The notes under the pieces were generated by a model, which was given only the letters and a program-made list of their open reading frames with translations, made no database searches and had not been told where the DNA came from. The translations under genes and the position numbers were made by a program. Positions 8,747 to 17,496 of a stretch of DNA of 64,000 bases are shown one piece after another (within the stretch, counting starts at the first letter, position 1; each line of letters starts with the position of its first letter). The stretch is taken from positions 620,001-684,000 of the forward strand of contig NZ_JYGE01000003.1 of NCBI RefSeq assembly GCF_003012055.1. The letters run 5' to 3'. This DNA comes from Peptostreptococcus russellii. GTDB lineage: Bacteria > Bacillota > Clostridia > Peptostreptococcales > Peptostreptococcaceae.

Positions 8747-9754
8747 ATGAATATTATTGCAGCAATACTGGTATTCGGATTCATTATATTCATACATGAA
8801 TTAGGACACTTTTACTTTGCGAAAAGAGCTGGAGTCACTATCCATGAGTTCTCTATCGGTATGGGACCTAGATTATTTGGTTGGGAAAAAGAAGGCATAG
8901 TATATAATGTCAGATTGTTTCCAATAGGTGGCTATGTAGCTATGGAGGGTGAAGATGAAGATTCTGTAGATCCAAACTCATTTGGACAAAAATCTATTAA
9001 GGAGCGTTTTCTTTCTATATTTGCAGGACCTATGGCAAATATTATATTATGTATCGTTCTTCTAATACCATTTTTCTTTGTCATTGGTACACCAAGTACT
9101 ACATTTGGAAAAGTTATTCCAAATTCTCCATCTTATAAAGTTGGCTTGAAGGCAGATGATAAGATTCTATCTATAGATAATAACAAAGTAGATTCTTTCA
9201 ATGAAATGAGCTCTATGATTACTAAAAGTAATGGTAAAGAATTAGATATAAAATATGAACGTAATGGTAAAACTCAAGAAGTTACAGTTCTTCCAGAAAA
9301 GAGTGCTGGAAAATATGTAATTGGAATTCAACCAAAAAATGAAAAAAATCCAACTAAAGCTATTTCTCAAGCATTCTACTCTACATATGAAATTTCAAAG
9401 ACAATGCTGAAGTTTTTATGGCAGTTAGTAACTGGACAGCTTTCAGGAAATATCACAAATTCACTAGCTGGTCCTGTTGGCGTAATCAATATGGTATCAA
9501 GTGCAGCAAGTTCAGGTTTTATAAACCTAATCTACCTAACTGCTATTATAAGCTTAAATATAGGTATAATGAACTTACTTCCTTTACCTGCTCTAGATGG
9601 ATGGAGAATATTGATGCTTATAGTAGAAGCAATTAGAGGTGGCAAAAAGCTTCCTGCTAAAATTGAAGGCTATATAAATGGTGCCGGACTATTTGTTTTA
9701 CTAGCATTTATGGTATTTATTACCTACAAGGATATTATTAGGTTATTTGCTTAA
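8747..9754 (+). CDS. rseP: RIP (site-2) membrane metalloprotease
   Basis: Zinc-dependent intramembrane protease that cleaves anti-sigma factors or signal-peptide remnants in the cytoplasmic membrane. It has HELGH at residues 17-21 in the first membrane segment, a PDZ domain (about 115-185), and the second metal motif PLPALDGWRI near residue 280. Membrane segments lie at both ends. 335 residues is normal. The ATG follows AAAGGAG. It lies 83 bases after dxr, in the conserved dxr-rseP-ispG order. Confidence 0.95.
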   Translation: MNIIAAILVFGFIIFIHELGHFYFAKRAGVTIHEFSIGMGPRLFGWEKEGIVYNVRLFPIGGYVAMEGEDEDSVDPNSFGQKSIKERFLSIFAGPMANIILCIVLLIPFFFVIGTPSTTFGKVIPNSPSYKVGLKADDKILSIDNNKVDSFNEMSSMITKSNGKELDIKYERNGKTQEVTVLPEKSAGKYVIGIQPKNEKNPTKAISQAFYSTYEISKTMLKFLWQLVTGQLSGNITNSLAGPVGVINMVSSAASSGFINLIYLTAIISLNIGIMNLLPLPALDGWRILMLIVEAIRGGKKLPAKIEGYINGAGLFVLLAFMVFITYKDIIRLFA

Positions 9755-9899
9755 ATAAAATAAAAACTAATTTAAGGTATTTAATTTTTTAAATACCTTA
9801 AATATATTTTAGAAGTTATTATTTTTTGGGTATTAATAGTTTAGACTAAGATTTTCACTAGATTAAATCTTAGTATTTAATAAGTTAAAAGGAGCCAAA
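9755..9899 (+). other. Two hairpins between rseP and ispG
   Basis: A perfect 14-bp A/T-rich stem with a 4-base loop (9771-9784 / 9789-9802), and a second 10-bp stem (9845-9854 / 9865-9874) ending 15 bases before the ispG ribosome site. Neither has a proper terminator tail. They probably adjust mRNA processing or stability inside the operon. Confidence 0.5.
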
Positions 9900-10955
9900 A
9901 TGAGTTATAAAAGAAGAAATACAAGGAAAGTACAAATTGGTAAGTTAATTATAGGTGGTGATTCGCCTATATCTGTTCAATCAATGACTAACACAGATAC
10001 TAGAGATACAAAAGCCACAATTGAACAAATATATAGATTGCAACATGCTGGTTGTAATATTGTAAGAATAGCAGTTCCTGATATGGTAGCTGCAAAGGCA
10101 ATTGGAGAAATAAAGTCTGCTACTGCTATCCCAATAGTGGCTGATATCCACTTTGACTATAGATTAGCCCTAGAAGCTATAAAACAAGGTATTGATGCTA
10201 TTAGAATTAATCCAGGAAATATAGGAAGTATAGATAGAACAAAAGAAGTAGTCAAAGCCTGTAAGGAAAATAATATTCCTATAAGAATCGGGGTAAATGG
10301 AGGCTCTTTAGAAAAGGATCTTTTAGATAAGTTTAATGGACCTACAGCAGAGGCTATGGTAGAATCTGCCTTAAGACATGTAAAAATATTAGAAGATCTT
10401 GATTTCTATGATATAGTTATATCACTAAAAAATTCTGATATAAGAAAATCAATAGAAGCTTATAGATTGATGTCGCAAGCAGTGGACTATCCACTACATT
10501 TAGGTATTACTGAAGCTGGTGGTGTATTTAAAGGTACTATCAAATCATCTATCGGAGTTGGTTCCCTACTATCAGATGGTATAGGGGATACTATAAGAAT
10601 ATCTCTTACTGGAGATCCTGTAGAAGAAATTAAAGTTGGAAAAGAAATATTAAGAAGCATAGGGCTATTAAATGATAAAATTAAAATAGTTTCTTGCCCT
10701 ACTTGTGGCAGATGCCAAATAAATCTTATAAAGCTGGCAAATGAAGTCGAAAATAAGATTGATCATATAGAAAAAGACATTACTGTTGCAATTATGGGAT
10801 GTGCCGTAAATGGACCTGGTGAAGCCAAAGAAGCTGACATAGGTATAGCTGGCGGAGATGGTATCGGATTATTGTTTAAAAAGGGAGAAATTATAAAAAG
10901 AATCCCTCAAGAAGAAATAGTCGATACCTTAGTAAAAGAAATAGATAAACTTTAA
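9900..10955 (+). CDS. ispG: 4-hydroxy-3-methylbut-2-en-1-yl diphosphate synthase (flavodoxin)
   Basis: Iron-sulfur enzyme that converts MEcPP to HMBPP, the penultimate MEP-pathway step. The 351 residues show the N-terminal VQSMTNTDTRDTKAT motif of the TIM-barrel domain, and the [4Fe-4S] ligands in SCPTCGRC and MGCAVNGPGE in the C-terminal domain. The bacterial short form is complete. The ATG follows AAGGAG. It is the last gene of the dxr-rseP-ispG operon and is closed by a strong terminator. Confidence 0.96.
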   Translation: MSYKRRNTRKVQIGKLIIGGDSPISVQSMTNTDTRDTKATIEQIYRLQHAGCNIVRIAVPDMVAAKAIGEIKSATAIPIVADIHFDYRLALEAIKQGIDAIRINPGNIGSIDRTKEVVKACKENNIPIRIGVNGGSLEKDLLDKFNGPTAEAMVESALRHVKILEDLDFYDIVISLKNSDIRKSIEAYRLMSQAVDYPLHLGITEAGGVFKGTIKSSIGVGSLLSDGIGDTIRISLTGDPVEEIKVGKEILRSIGLLNDKIKIVSCPTCGRCQINLIKLANEVENKIDHIEKDITVAIMGCAVNGPGEAKEADIGIAGGDGIGLLFKKGEIIKRIPQEEIVDTLVKEIDKL

Positions 10956-10972
10956 ATTAATAAAACAAAATA

Positions 10973-11007
10973 AAAAAGGCGATGATTATAATAATCATCG
11001 CTTTTAA
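10973..11007 (+). terminator. Terminator after ispG
   Basis: Hairpin gcgatgatta/taatcatcgc (10979-11001) followed by Ts on the plus strand and preceded by an A run. It can also serve the convergent DUF4846 gene. Confidence 0.85.
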
Positions 11008-11018
11008 ATTCGTAAAAA

Positions 11019-11924
11019 TTAATTTTCTATTTTAAAGCGTCTTAATTCATTAAGTTGGAATGTCCACTGAGGGCTAAGTAGCTTATTTTCTTTTTTCACT
11101 TTTTCCAAACTATACCATGGACTTATTTCTTTTTCTTTTTTATTTATCAATATTTGCGTCTGTTGTGCTGGCATATATGATTGCGCTAACATAAATACTT
11201 TATTATTATTCTCATCTTTAGCCATATCAACTACCATTATCGCGTGTCCGACTCTTTTACTTCCAGGAGTTCCGCCTATAACAAACACATCTCCTATTTG
11301 CATATCATCTACATCAACTGCATATGTATCTATCTCAAGTGACAAAGTACCTGAATATGCATACACTAGATTTATAAATTTTTTATATACATCTTCTGAA
11401 GATGAAGGACTTGCTCCCTCATAATAATCTCCCGTTTCTGGATTAACTCTGTATCCTTTAACATATTTACCAAAGTCGGCAACTCCTCCAGATACAAAGT
11501 GAAACTTAATATTATCATATTTTCCTTGTGAATATAGATAGTCACCCATAAACTTATAGCAAGCATCCGCACAATGAAGAAGGTTTTTTCTTTCTAAGTC
11601 TATATCAAAAACTGAGTCATAAACACCTTCACTCTTTTTCTCTTTCCCATTGTAATAGATACTCTTTTCACCATATTTTTTTAATTTTTCATGTCTTAAA
11701 AAATATGCAAAGCTGTCTTTATCTGCCTCAACTCTACTATATCCTTCAGGTGGATTATATCTGTTTTCTATATTATATCCATCTTTATTTAAAATTTTAT
11801 AAGTGTGTTCCTTTTTTTCTATAGAGCAGGATGTTAATACTATCAATATTATAAAAAAACTTAATAAAATAATTATATTTCTAATAATATAATTGTAAGT
11901 AAAATAGTTTTTTTCAACTTTCAT
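11019..11924 (-). CDS. DUF4846-family lipoprotein
   Basis: 301 residues with an N-terminal membrane segment and lipobox LTSC (Cys33), so it is probably anchored to the outer face of the membrane. The mature part resembles the DUF4846 family (LLHCADACYKFMGDYLYSQG, then FHFVSGG.ADFGKYVKGYRV). No biochemical role of that family is known to me. The ATG follows AGGTGGTG. It lies 32 bases after cdsA on the same strand and may be the last gene of the uppS-cdsA unit. Its position between cdsA and the converging ispG marks the breakpoint of the usual gene order. Confidence 0.75.
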   Translation of the reverse strand: MKVEKNYFTYNYIIRNIIILLSFFIILIVLTSCSIEKKEHTYKILNKDGYNIENRYNPPEGYSRVEADKDSFAYFLRHEKLKKYGEKSIYYNGKEKKSEGVYDSVFDIDLERKNLLHCADACYKFMGDYLYSQGKYDNIKFHFVSGGVADFGKYVKGYRVNPETGDYYEGASPSSSEDVYKKFINLVYAYSGTLSLEIDTYAVDVDDMQIGDVFVIGGTPGSKRVGHAIMVVDMAKDENNNKVFMLAQSYMPAQQTQILINKKEKEISPWYSLEKVKKENKLLSPQWTFQLNELRRFKIEN

Positions 11925-11956
11925 CTACAACACCACCTAAAGTTTGAAAAATATAG

Positions 11957-12736
11957 TTATTTAATAAAAAATACTAATACTAGATAAACATATGGTGATA
12001 CCAAAAGTACACTATCAAATCTATCTAATACTCCTCCATGACCTGGTATTATATTTCCAAAATCTTTTATACCTGCAAATCTTTTTATAGATGATGCTGT
12101 TAAATCACCTATCTGTGCTACAATACTTCCCACTAAGGCTACTAATATCAACATTAATATAGGAAGTTTAAAGGCTATTGCAAACAAAGCACTGAAAACT
12201 ATACTTGCCAAAATTCCTCCCAAACTACCTTCTACTGTCTTGTTAGGACTAACACTGGGGATTAGCTTATGTTTTCCACAATTTTTACCTACAAAATATG
12301 CAAATATATCTGTAGCAAATGCTATTATGAATATAAGCCAGACATACAGATGCCCCTTATCAATTTTATCAACTATCATAATAATATAATTAAAACATAG
12401 GCATACATATAGTATTCCTGAAAAAGTTAAGGAAACATCCACTACATTTGCTCTATGTAATAAAACATAAATTATTGCTCCTATAAATACTACAAACAGT
12501 GCAAGTGCAAAGGCCTCTGTCTCTAGTTTAAATAAATTTCCAAAAAATACAAATACTGCAAATAAATATCCCAAAAACTTTATTGGTTTATAGTCAATAT
12601 TTTCAAAGGCAGAGTAAAATTCATACAATGCTATTAGCATTAATACTGCGCCACCAATATACAAAGGTATTCCACGAACAATTAAAAGTATCAATAATGG
12701 AAGCATAATCAATGCTGAAGTAAATCTTTGTTTCAT
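11957..12736 (-). CDS. cdsA: Phosphatidate cytidylyltransferase
   Basis: Makes CDP-diacylglycerol from phosphatidic acid and CTP, the branch point of phospholipid synthesis, in the membrane. About seven or eight hydrophobic segments and the CDS signature near the C-terminus (GDLTASSIKRFAGIKDFG followed by PGHGGVLDRFDS). 259 residues is typical. Its ribosome site AGGAGG overlaps the uppS stop codon, so the two are translationally coupled. Confidence 0.95.
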   Translation of the reverse strand: MKQRFTSALIMLPLLILLIVRGIPLYIGGAVLMLIALYEFYSAFENIDYKPIKFLGYLFAVFVFFGNLFKLETEAFALALFVVFIGAIIYVLLHRANVVDVSLTFSGILYVCLCFNYIIMIVDKIDKGHLYVWLIFIIAFATDIFAYFVGKNCGKHKLIPSVSPNKTVEGSLGGILASIVFSALFAIAFKLPILMLILVALVGSIVAQIGDLTASSIKRFAGIKDFGNIIPGHGGVLDRFDSVLLVSPYVYLVLVFFIK

Positions 12737-12745
12737 AAAAACCTC

Positions 12746-13477
12746 CTATTTGACGCCACCAAAACGTCTATCTCTATTTTGATAAGAATATATTGCTTTT
12801 TGAAGTTCCTCTTCATCAAAATCTGGCCAATGAATATCTGTATAGTAAAATTCTGAATAGGCTATTTCCCAAAGCAAGAAGTTACTAAGTCTTTGTTCCC
12901 CACTTGTTCTGACAACCAAATCAGGATCTACTATATCCTTTGTATCCAAATAAGCTGCAAATACATCTTCATCAATATTATCTATTTCGAGCTTTCCTTC
13001 TAATAGGTCCTTGCATGTTAGCTTTACTGCATCTAATATATCTGCTCTTCCGCCATAATTTAGAGCTAATGTCAGAACCAATGATTTATTGTCCTTTGTC
13101 TCCTCTTTTGACTTATTCAATTCAGCTACACATACTTCTGGCAATTTTGATATGTCACCTATTGTGTTTATTTTCACATCATTTTTATCTAATTCGGCCA
13201 GTTCGCGTCTCAAATATGTTACTAAAAGCTTCATAAGTGCAGATACCTCATCTTTTGGTCTCTTCCAATTTTCTGTAGAAAAGGCATACAAAGTAAGGTA
13301 TTTAACTCCTAATCTCTTAGCCTCTTTTACCACCTTTCTAATTGTTTCAACACCAGCCTTATGACCATATGTTCTTGGCATCATTCTTGATTTTGCCCAT
13401 CGACCATTACCGTCCATTATTATTGCAATATGTTGTGGTACTTTATTCTTATCTATATCATAATACATTTTATCCAT
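12746..13477 (-). CDS. uppS: Isoprenyl transferase (undecaprenyl diphosphate synthase)
   Basis: Cytoplasmic cis-prenyltransferase making the C55 lipid carrier for cell-wall synthesis. The 243 residues include IAIIMDGNGRWAK (catalytic Asp near residue 21), the STENWKRP motif, and C-terminal DLVVRTSGEQRLSNFLLWE..YSE. The ATG follows AAAGGAG. It is coupled to cdsA. It uses the product of the MEP pathway encoded by the opposing dxr-ispG operon, and the uppP phosphatase at 40.7 kb recycles its product. Confidence 0.96.
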   Translation of the reverse strand: MDKMYYDIDKNKVPQHIAIIMDGNGRWAKSRMMPRTYGHKAGVETIRKVVKEAKRLGVKYLTLYAFSTENWKRPKDEVSALMKLLVTYLRRELAELDKNDVKINTIGDISKLPEVCVAELNKSKEETKDNKSLVLTLALNYGGRADILDAVKLTCKDLLEGKLEIDNIDEDVFAAYLDTKDIVDPDLVVRTSGEQRLSNFLLWEIAYSEFYYTDIHWPDFDEEELQKAIYSYQNRDRRFGGVK

Positions 13478-13615
13478 ACAAATATCTCCTTTAATTTATT
13501 AATGCTTTAAGCTATATTTAATTCAAAATATAGATACCTTACAGATATTATACCATAACAAAAATTGTTCTACAATTATAAAGAGTTTTATAATAGAAGC
13601 TATATTAATATAAAT

Positions 13616-13900
13616 TTATATTTTATCAATCATCGTATCTAGAATATATTTATCTTTTATAAGCTTTAAATTCTTCATATGATCTTGCTTCATATGTTCT
13701 TTTTGAAAGTTTTCATTTTCCCATGATTCAAGCAAAAGTATCTCATCCCTATTTTCTAAGGAAATAAAATAATCATACCTTATACAACCTTCTTCTTTTC
13801 TTATTTTTTCCAATATGCTATTTTCTATAACTTCTTTTAAAAATTTTTCTCCATATCCCTTTTTTGCAATGTATCTAACATATATTGTTAATTTTTTCAT
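13616..13900 (-). CDS. Antibiotic-biosynthesis-monooxygenase (ABM) fold protein
   Basis: About 94 residues. The pattern KKLTIYVRYIAKKGYGEKF...EEGCIRYDYF...LLLESWEN..FQKEHM matches small dimeric ABM/YgiN-type proteins, which often act as quinol or haem-related monooxygenases. The real substrate cannot be read from sequence. I start at the ATG at 13900 because AAGGAG lies seven bases before it and overlaps the upstream ATG at 13915. It sits between frr and uppS, an unusual insertion in that conserved series, but frr has its own terminator before it. Confidence 0.75.
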   Translation of the reverse strand: MKKLTIYVRYIAKKGYGEKFLKEVIENSILEKIRKEEGCIRYDYFISLENRDEILLLESWENENFQKEHMKQDHMKNLKLIKDKYILDTMIDKI

Positions 13901-13921
13901 ACTAATCTCCTTCATATAAAT

Positions 13922-13953
13922 AAAAAATAAGAGAGATGTAGACCATCTCTCTT
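13922..13953 (-). terminator. Terminator after frr
   Basis: 10-bp stem aagagagatg/catctctctt (13929-13938 / 13944-13953) and a T-rich minus-strand tail. Confidence 0.85.
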
Positions 13954-13959
13954 AAAATA

Positions 13960-14517
13960 CTAAACTGACATAATATCCTTTTCTTTTTCAGATGTTAAGT
14001 TCTCTATTTCCTTGATGTATTCATCAGTCATTTTTTGAACTTCCTCTAGAGCTCTTTTAGCTTCATCTTCTGCTAAATCTCCAGCCTTTTCCATCTTCTT
14101 TATTTCATCATTAGCATCTCTTCTGTCATTTCTTATTCTTATTTTAAATGTTTCAGATGACTTAGATACTTTTTTAGCTAGTTCCTTTCTTCTTTCTTCT
14201 GTAAGTTGAGGAACAGCTATTCTTATTATAGAACCATCATTTGTTGGTGCTATACCGATATCTGATTCAGCAATTGCCTTTTCGATATCATGAATACTTG
14301 ACTTATCCCATGGTGTTATAGTCAATATTCTACCTTCAGCTACAGCTACAGCTGCCATTTGGTTTACTGGTGTAGGTGTTCCATAGTAATCTACCCTAAC
14401 CTTATCAAGCATTGATGGGTTAGCTCTACCAGCTCTAATAGTACCAAATTCAAATTTTAACGCTTCAATAGTTTTATCCATTTGCTCTTTTAAAAGAACG
14501 TGAATATCTAACTTCAT
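13960..14517 (-). CDS. frr: Ribosome recycling factor
   Basis: Splits post-termination ribosomes together with EF-G. 185 residues, normal length. Conserved blocks include EFGTIRAGRANPSMLDKVRVDYYG, VNQMA and NDGSIIRIAVPQLTEERRKELAKK, with the two-domain coiled-coil/beta architecture of RRF. The ATG follows CAGGAGGG. It is last in the rpsB-tsf-pyrH-frr series and is closed by a terminator. Confidence 0.97.
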   Translation of the reverse strand: MKLDIHVLLKEQMDKTIEALKFEFGTIRAGRANPSMLDKVRVDYYGTPTPVNQMAAVAVAEGRILTITPWDKSSIHDIEKAIAESDIGIAPTNDGSIIRIAVPQLTEERRKELAKKVSKSSETFKIRIRNDRRDANDEIKKMEKAGDLAEDEAKRALEEVQKMTDEYIKEIENLTSEKEKDIMSV

Positions 14518-14571
14518 AAAAACCCTCCTGAAAATAATTTTTAAAGATAATTTCCTACTTATATTATACTA

Positions 14572-15276
14572 TTATTCCACGATTGTTCCAAGATTTTCTC
14601 CATAAACAACCTTAATAATATTTTCAGTTGAAAGCTCAAATACCTTTATAGTAATCTTATTATCCATACATAAAGATGTTGCAGTAGAGTCCATAACCTT
14701 TAATTCCTTGTTTATTACTTCCATATAAGTTAGGCTAGTAAACTTCTTTGCATCACTATGAATCTTTGGATCCTTATCGTATACGGCATCAACATTTTTA
14801 GCCAATAATATTACATCTGCTTCCATTTCTGCAGCTCTAAGAGCAGCAGCTGTATCTGTTGAAAAATATGGATTACCTGTTCCAGCACCAAATATTACAA
14901 CTCTTCCCTTTTCAAGGTGTCTAACTGCTCTTCTTCTAATATATGGCTCTGCAACTTGTCTCATTTCTATACCTGTCTGAACTCTTGTAGGAACTCCTAC
15001 GTTTTCTAAAGAGTCCTGTAGGGCCATAGCATTCATAACAGTAGCAAGCATGCCTATATAGTCAGCAGTGGTTCTATCCATCCCCTGGTTTGTTCTACCT
15101 CTCCAGAAGTTTCCTCCACCAACGACTACGGCTACTTCTACTCCTACATCATTTAGCTCCTTGATCCCCAAAGATATATCGTGTAACACATCATTGTTAA
15201 TACCAAATCCTGTTCCACCAGATAAAGCCTCGCCGCTTATCTTTAGTAACACTCTTTTGTATATAGGTTCATTCAT
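14572..15276 (-). CDS. pyrH: UMP kinase
   Basis: Phosphorylates UMP to UDP (amino-acid-kinase fold, hexameric, normally activated by GTP and inhibited by UTP). Motifs: [11 protein letters not shown] at the N-terminus, [11 protein letters not shown], and [20 protein letters not shown] start at the ATG at 15276 ([12 protein letters not shown], 234 residues): AAAGGAG is correctly placed for it, whereas the upstream TTG at 15297 overlaps that site. It lies in the usual place between tsf and frr. Confidence 0.96.
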   Translation of the reverse strand: MNEPIYKRVLLKISGEALSGGTGFGINNDVLHDISLGIKELNDVGVEVAVVVGGGNFWRGRTNQGMDRTTADYIGMLATVMNAMALQDSLENVGVPTRVQTGIEMRQVAEPYIRRRAVRHLEKGRVVIFGAGTGNPYFSTDTAAALRAAEMEADVILLAKNVDAVYDKDPKIHSDAKKFTSLTYMEVINKELKVMDSTATSLCMDNKITIKVFELSTENIIKVVYGENLGTIVE

Positions 15277-15354
15277 ATTAATATTCTCCTTTAACAATTA
15301 ATTTTGTGTTGTATACGAAATAATTTTATCTTGTATATTAAACACGTATTCTTA

Positions 15355-15386
15355 TAAAAAAGAGAACACGCTAAGTGTTCTCTTTA
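15355..15386 (-). terminator. Terminator after tsf
   Basis: Hairpin agagaacac/gtgttctct (15361-15383) with a minus-strand T tail. It implies that pyrH has its own promoter or depends on read-through. Confidence 0.8.
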
Positions 15387-15395
15387 CTTTATTGA

Positions 15396-16304
15396 TTAGT
15401 TCATCTGCTTAGCAACTTCTTCAAGGAAGCATTCCTGCTTCTTTTCAATTCCTTCGCCTACTTCATATCTAACCATTCTAGAAACCTTTATTGGGCTAGC
15501 AACTTCCTTAGCAACCTTTTCAATAAGCTTTCCTATAGTTACTTCAGAGTCCTTAATGAATACCTGATCTAATAGACAAACTTCCTTTAATTCCTTATTT
15601 AATCTACCAACAACCATTTTTTCAACTATATTAGCTGGCTTTCCTTCATTTAATGCCTGCTGCTTTAGAACTTCTGTTTCATGAGCTATATAATCCTGAT
15701 CAACATCATCTCTAGAGATATACTTAGGGTTCATAGCTGCTATCTGCATAGCTATGTCCTTACCTAATTCAAATACCTTTTCATCATTAGAATCAGTATC
15801 TAACTCTACAACAACACCTATCTTACCAGCGCCATGAATGTATCCTGATATTTTTCCATTTGTAGATATTCTTTCAAATCTTCTTATATCAAGCTTTTCT
15901 CCTATTTTTGCTATTCTATCATTTAAAACATCCTGAAGAGCCTTACCTTCTTTATGTTCAGCTTCTAATAATTCAGCTACATTTTCAGCAGAACCATCTA
16001 AAGCCATTTCTACTACATCATTTACAAAAACCTTGAAATCTTCATTCTTTGCAACGAAGTCAGTTTCAGAGTTTACTTCTACTATTGCAGCAGAAGTGTT
16101 ATCTTCATTAGTCTTTATAGTTACCAAACCTTCAGCAGCTACTCTATCAGCCTTCTTAGCAGCCTTTGAAAGACCTTTTTCTCTTAATATATCAATTGCT
16201 CTTTCTATATCGCCTTCAGCTTCTGTAAGAGCCTTCTTACAGTCCATCATACCTGCGCCTGTTGCTTCTCTTAATTCTTTTACCATCTGTGCAGTTACAG
16301 CCAT
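15396..16304 (-). CDS. tsf: Translation elongation factor Ts
   Basis: Guanine-nucleotide exchange factor for EF-Tu. 302 residues, with an N-terminal UBA-like domain (VKELREATGAGMMDCKKAL), the core motif EVNSETDFVAKNEDF, and two repeated core subdomains. The ATG follows AGGAGG. It is the second gene after rpsB, and codon choice suggests high expression. Confidence 0.97.
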   Translation of the reverse strand: MAVTAQMVKELREATGAGMMDCKKALTEAEGDIERAIDILREKGLSKAAKKADRVAAEGLVTIKTNEDNTSAAIVEVNSETDFVAKNEDFKVFVNDVVEMALDGSAENVAELLEAEHKEGKALQDVLNDRIAKIGEKLDIRRFERISTNGKISGYIHGAGKIGVVVELDTDSNDEKVFELGKDIAMQIAAMNPKYISRDDVDQDYIAHETEVLKQQALNEGKPANIVEKMVVGRLNKELKEVCLLDQVFIKDSEVTIGKLIEKVAKEVASPIKVSRMVRYEVGEGIEKKQECFLEEVAKQMN

Positions 16305-16346
16305 CGTAAAATCCTCCTATAAATTATATTATTATTTATTCACAAA

Positions 16347-16371
16347 ATGGTAAGGGCAATGCCCTTACCAT
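16347..16371 (-). promoter_or_regulatory. Hairpin between rpsB and tsf
   Basis: Perfect 11-bp G+C-containing stem (16347-16357 / 16361-16371) with a 3-base loop but no strong T run. It is probably a partial attenuator or mRNA-stabilising element that sets the S2:EF-Ts ratio. Confidence 0.55.
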
Positions 16372-16405
16372 AAGCTTTACATTATTCAATGTATTAATGT
16401 ATTAA

Positions 16406-17149
16406 TTACTTTTCTTCTGCAGTTGCTTCAGCTTCAACAGCTTCTTCTTCTACAGCTACATCATCAACACCTTGTCTAGCTTCGATTACAGCACTAGCCA
16501 TTGCACCAGTTATTAATTTTACAGCTCTAATAGCATCATCATTAGCTGGTATTGGATAGTCGATCTCATCTGGGTCACAGTTAGTATCAACTGTACCAAC
16601 TACTGGTATACCTAGTCTATGAGCTTCCTGTATAGCTATGTTTTCCTTTCTAGGGTCAACTACATATATTGCAGCTGGTAGTTCTGGCATATCCTTTATA
16701 CCACCTAGGAATTTTTCTAGCTTATCCTTTTCTGCTCTAAGTTGAAGAACTTCCTTCTTTGGTAGTACGTCAAATGTACCATCTTCTTCCATAGCTTCTA
16801 ATTCTCTTAGCTTCTTGATTCTAGTCTTTATAGTCTTATGGTTAGTAAGCATTCCTCCTAGCCATCTTTCGTTTACATAGAACATTCCACATCTTTCAGC
16901 TTCTTCCTTTATAGCATCTTGAGCTTGCTTCTTTGTACCAACGAATAGTACTGGCTTTCCAGTTTCTGCTACTTCCTGCATAAACTTATAAGCTTCATCA
17001 ATCTTCTTTACAGTTTTCTGTAGGTCGATTATATATATACCATTTCTTTCTGTAAATATATACTTCGCCATCTTTGGGTTCCATCTTCTTGTCTGATGTC
17101 CAAAGTGTACACCAGCTTCTAGTAATTGTTTCATTGAAATTACTGACAT
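16406..17149 (-). CDS. rpsB: 30S ribosomal protein S2
   Basis: Late-assembling small-subunit protein. The 247 residues start [27 protein letters not shown], the S2 signature, with [13 protein letters not shown] and [10 protein letters not shown] further on. An acidic alanine/glutamate-rich tail follows. The ATG follows GAGGAGG. It heads the rpsB-tsf unit and has a long structured 5' leader. Confidence 0.97.
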   Translation of the reverse strand: MSVISMKQLLEAGVHFGHQTRRWNPKMAKYIFTERNGIYIIDLQKTVKKIDEAYKFMQEVAETGKPVLFVGTKKQAQDAIKEEAERCGMFYVNERWLGGMLTNHKTIKTRIKKLRELEAMEEDGTFDVLPKKEVLQLRAEKDKLEKFLGGIKDMPELPAAIYVVDPRKENIAIQEAHRLGIPVVGTVDTNCDPDEIDYPIPANDDAIRAVKLITGAMASAVIEARQGVDDVAVEEEAVEAEATAEEK

Positions 17150-17160
17150 TAATTTTTCCT

Positions 17161-17250
17161 CCTCGGTTTTATACCTCCAGCACGTTCTTCTCTCTAAAAA
17201 ACCTCTTATAAAGTATACGGCACCTTTTAGAAATCCCGTTGCTGTGTTTA
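17161..17250 (-). promoter_or_regulatory. Structured rpsB 5' leader, candidate S2 autogenous site
   Basis: The leader from the promoter (start near 17272) to the rpsB start is about 120 nt. On the minus strand CAGCAACG (17237-17244) pairs with CGTGCTG (17179-17185) with one bulged A. Inside it TTCTAAAA (17225-17232) pairs with TTTTTAGA (in 17191-17200), enclosing a GTATAC-containing apical region. The structure ends about 30 bases before the start codon. Autogenous leaders are known for many ribosomal protein operons; assigning one to S2 here is inference. Confidence 0.5.
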
Positions 17251-17278
17251 ATTTATTGGTCTTAAAATAACCTATATC

Positions 17279-17307
17279 ATTTTATCATTTAAATATATAA
17301 AAGTCAA
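17279..17307 (-). promoter_or_regulatory. rpsB promoter
   Basis: TTGACT (17302-17307), 17-base spacer, TAAAAT (17279-17284) on the minus strand. Confidence 0.75.
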
Positions 17308-17496
17308 CATACAATATGAATAGATTATTTATTAAAACTAAGCAAAAGATAACTGCTTCGAAATAATTGCTATAAAACTTCTTAATTAAATTGATTTATT
17401 CAAAATATACCTATTAAAATGAATTAATTTTCAGTTAATAATAACTTTTATATTGAATAAAATGAATATTTTATTTATGATTCTTAAAAACTTTCC

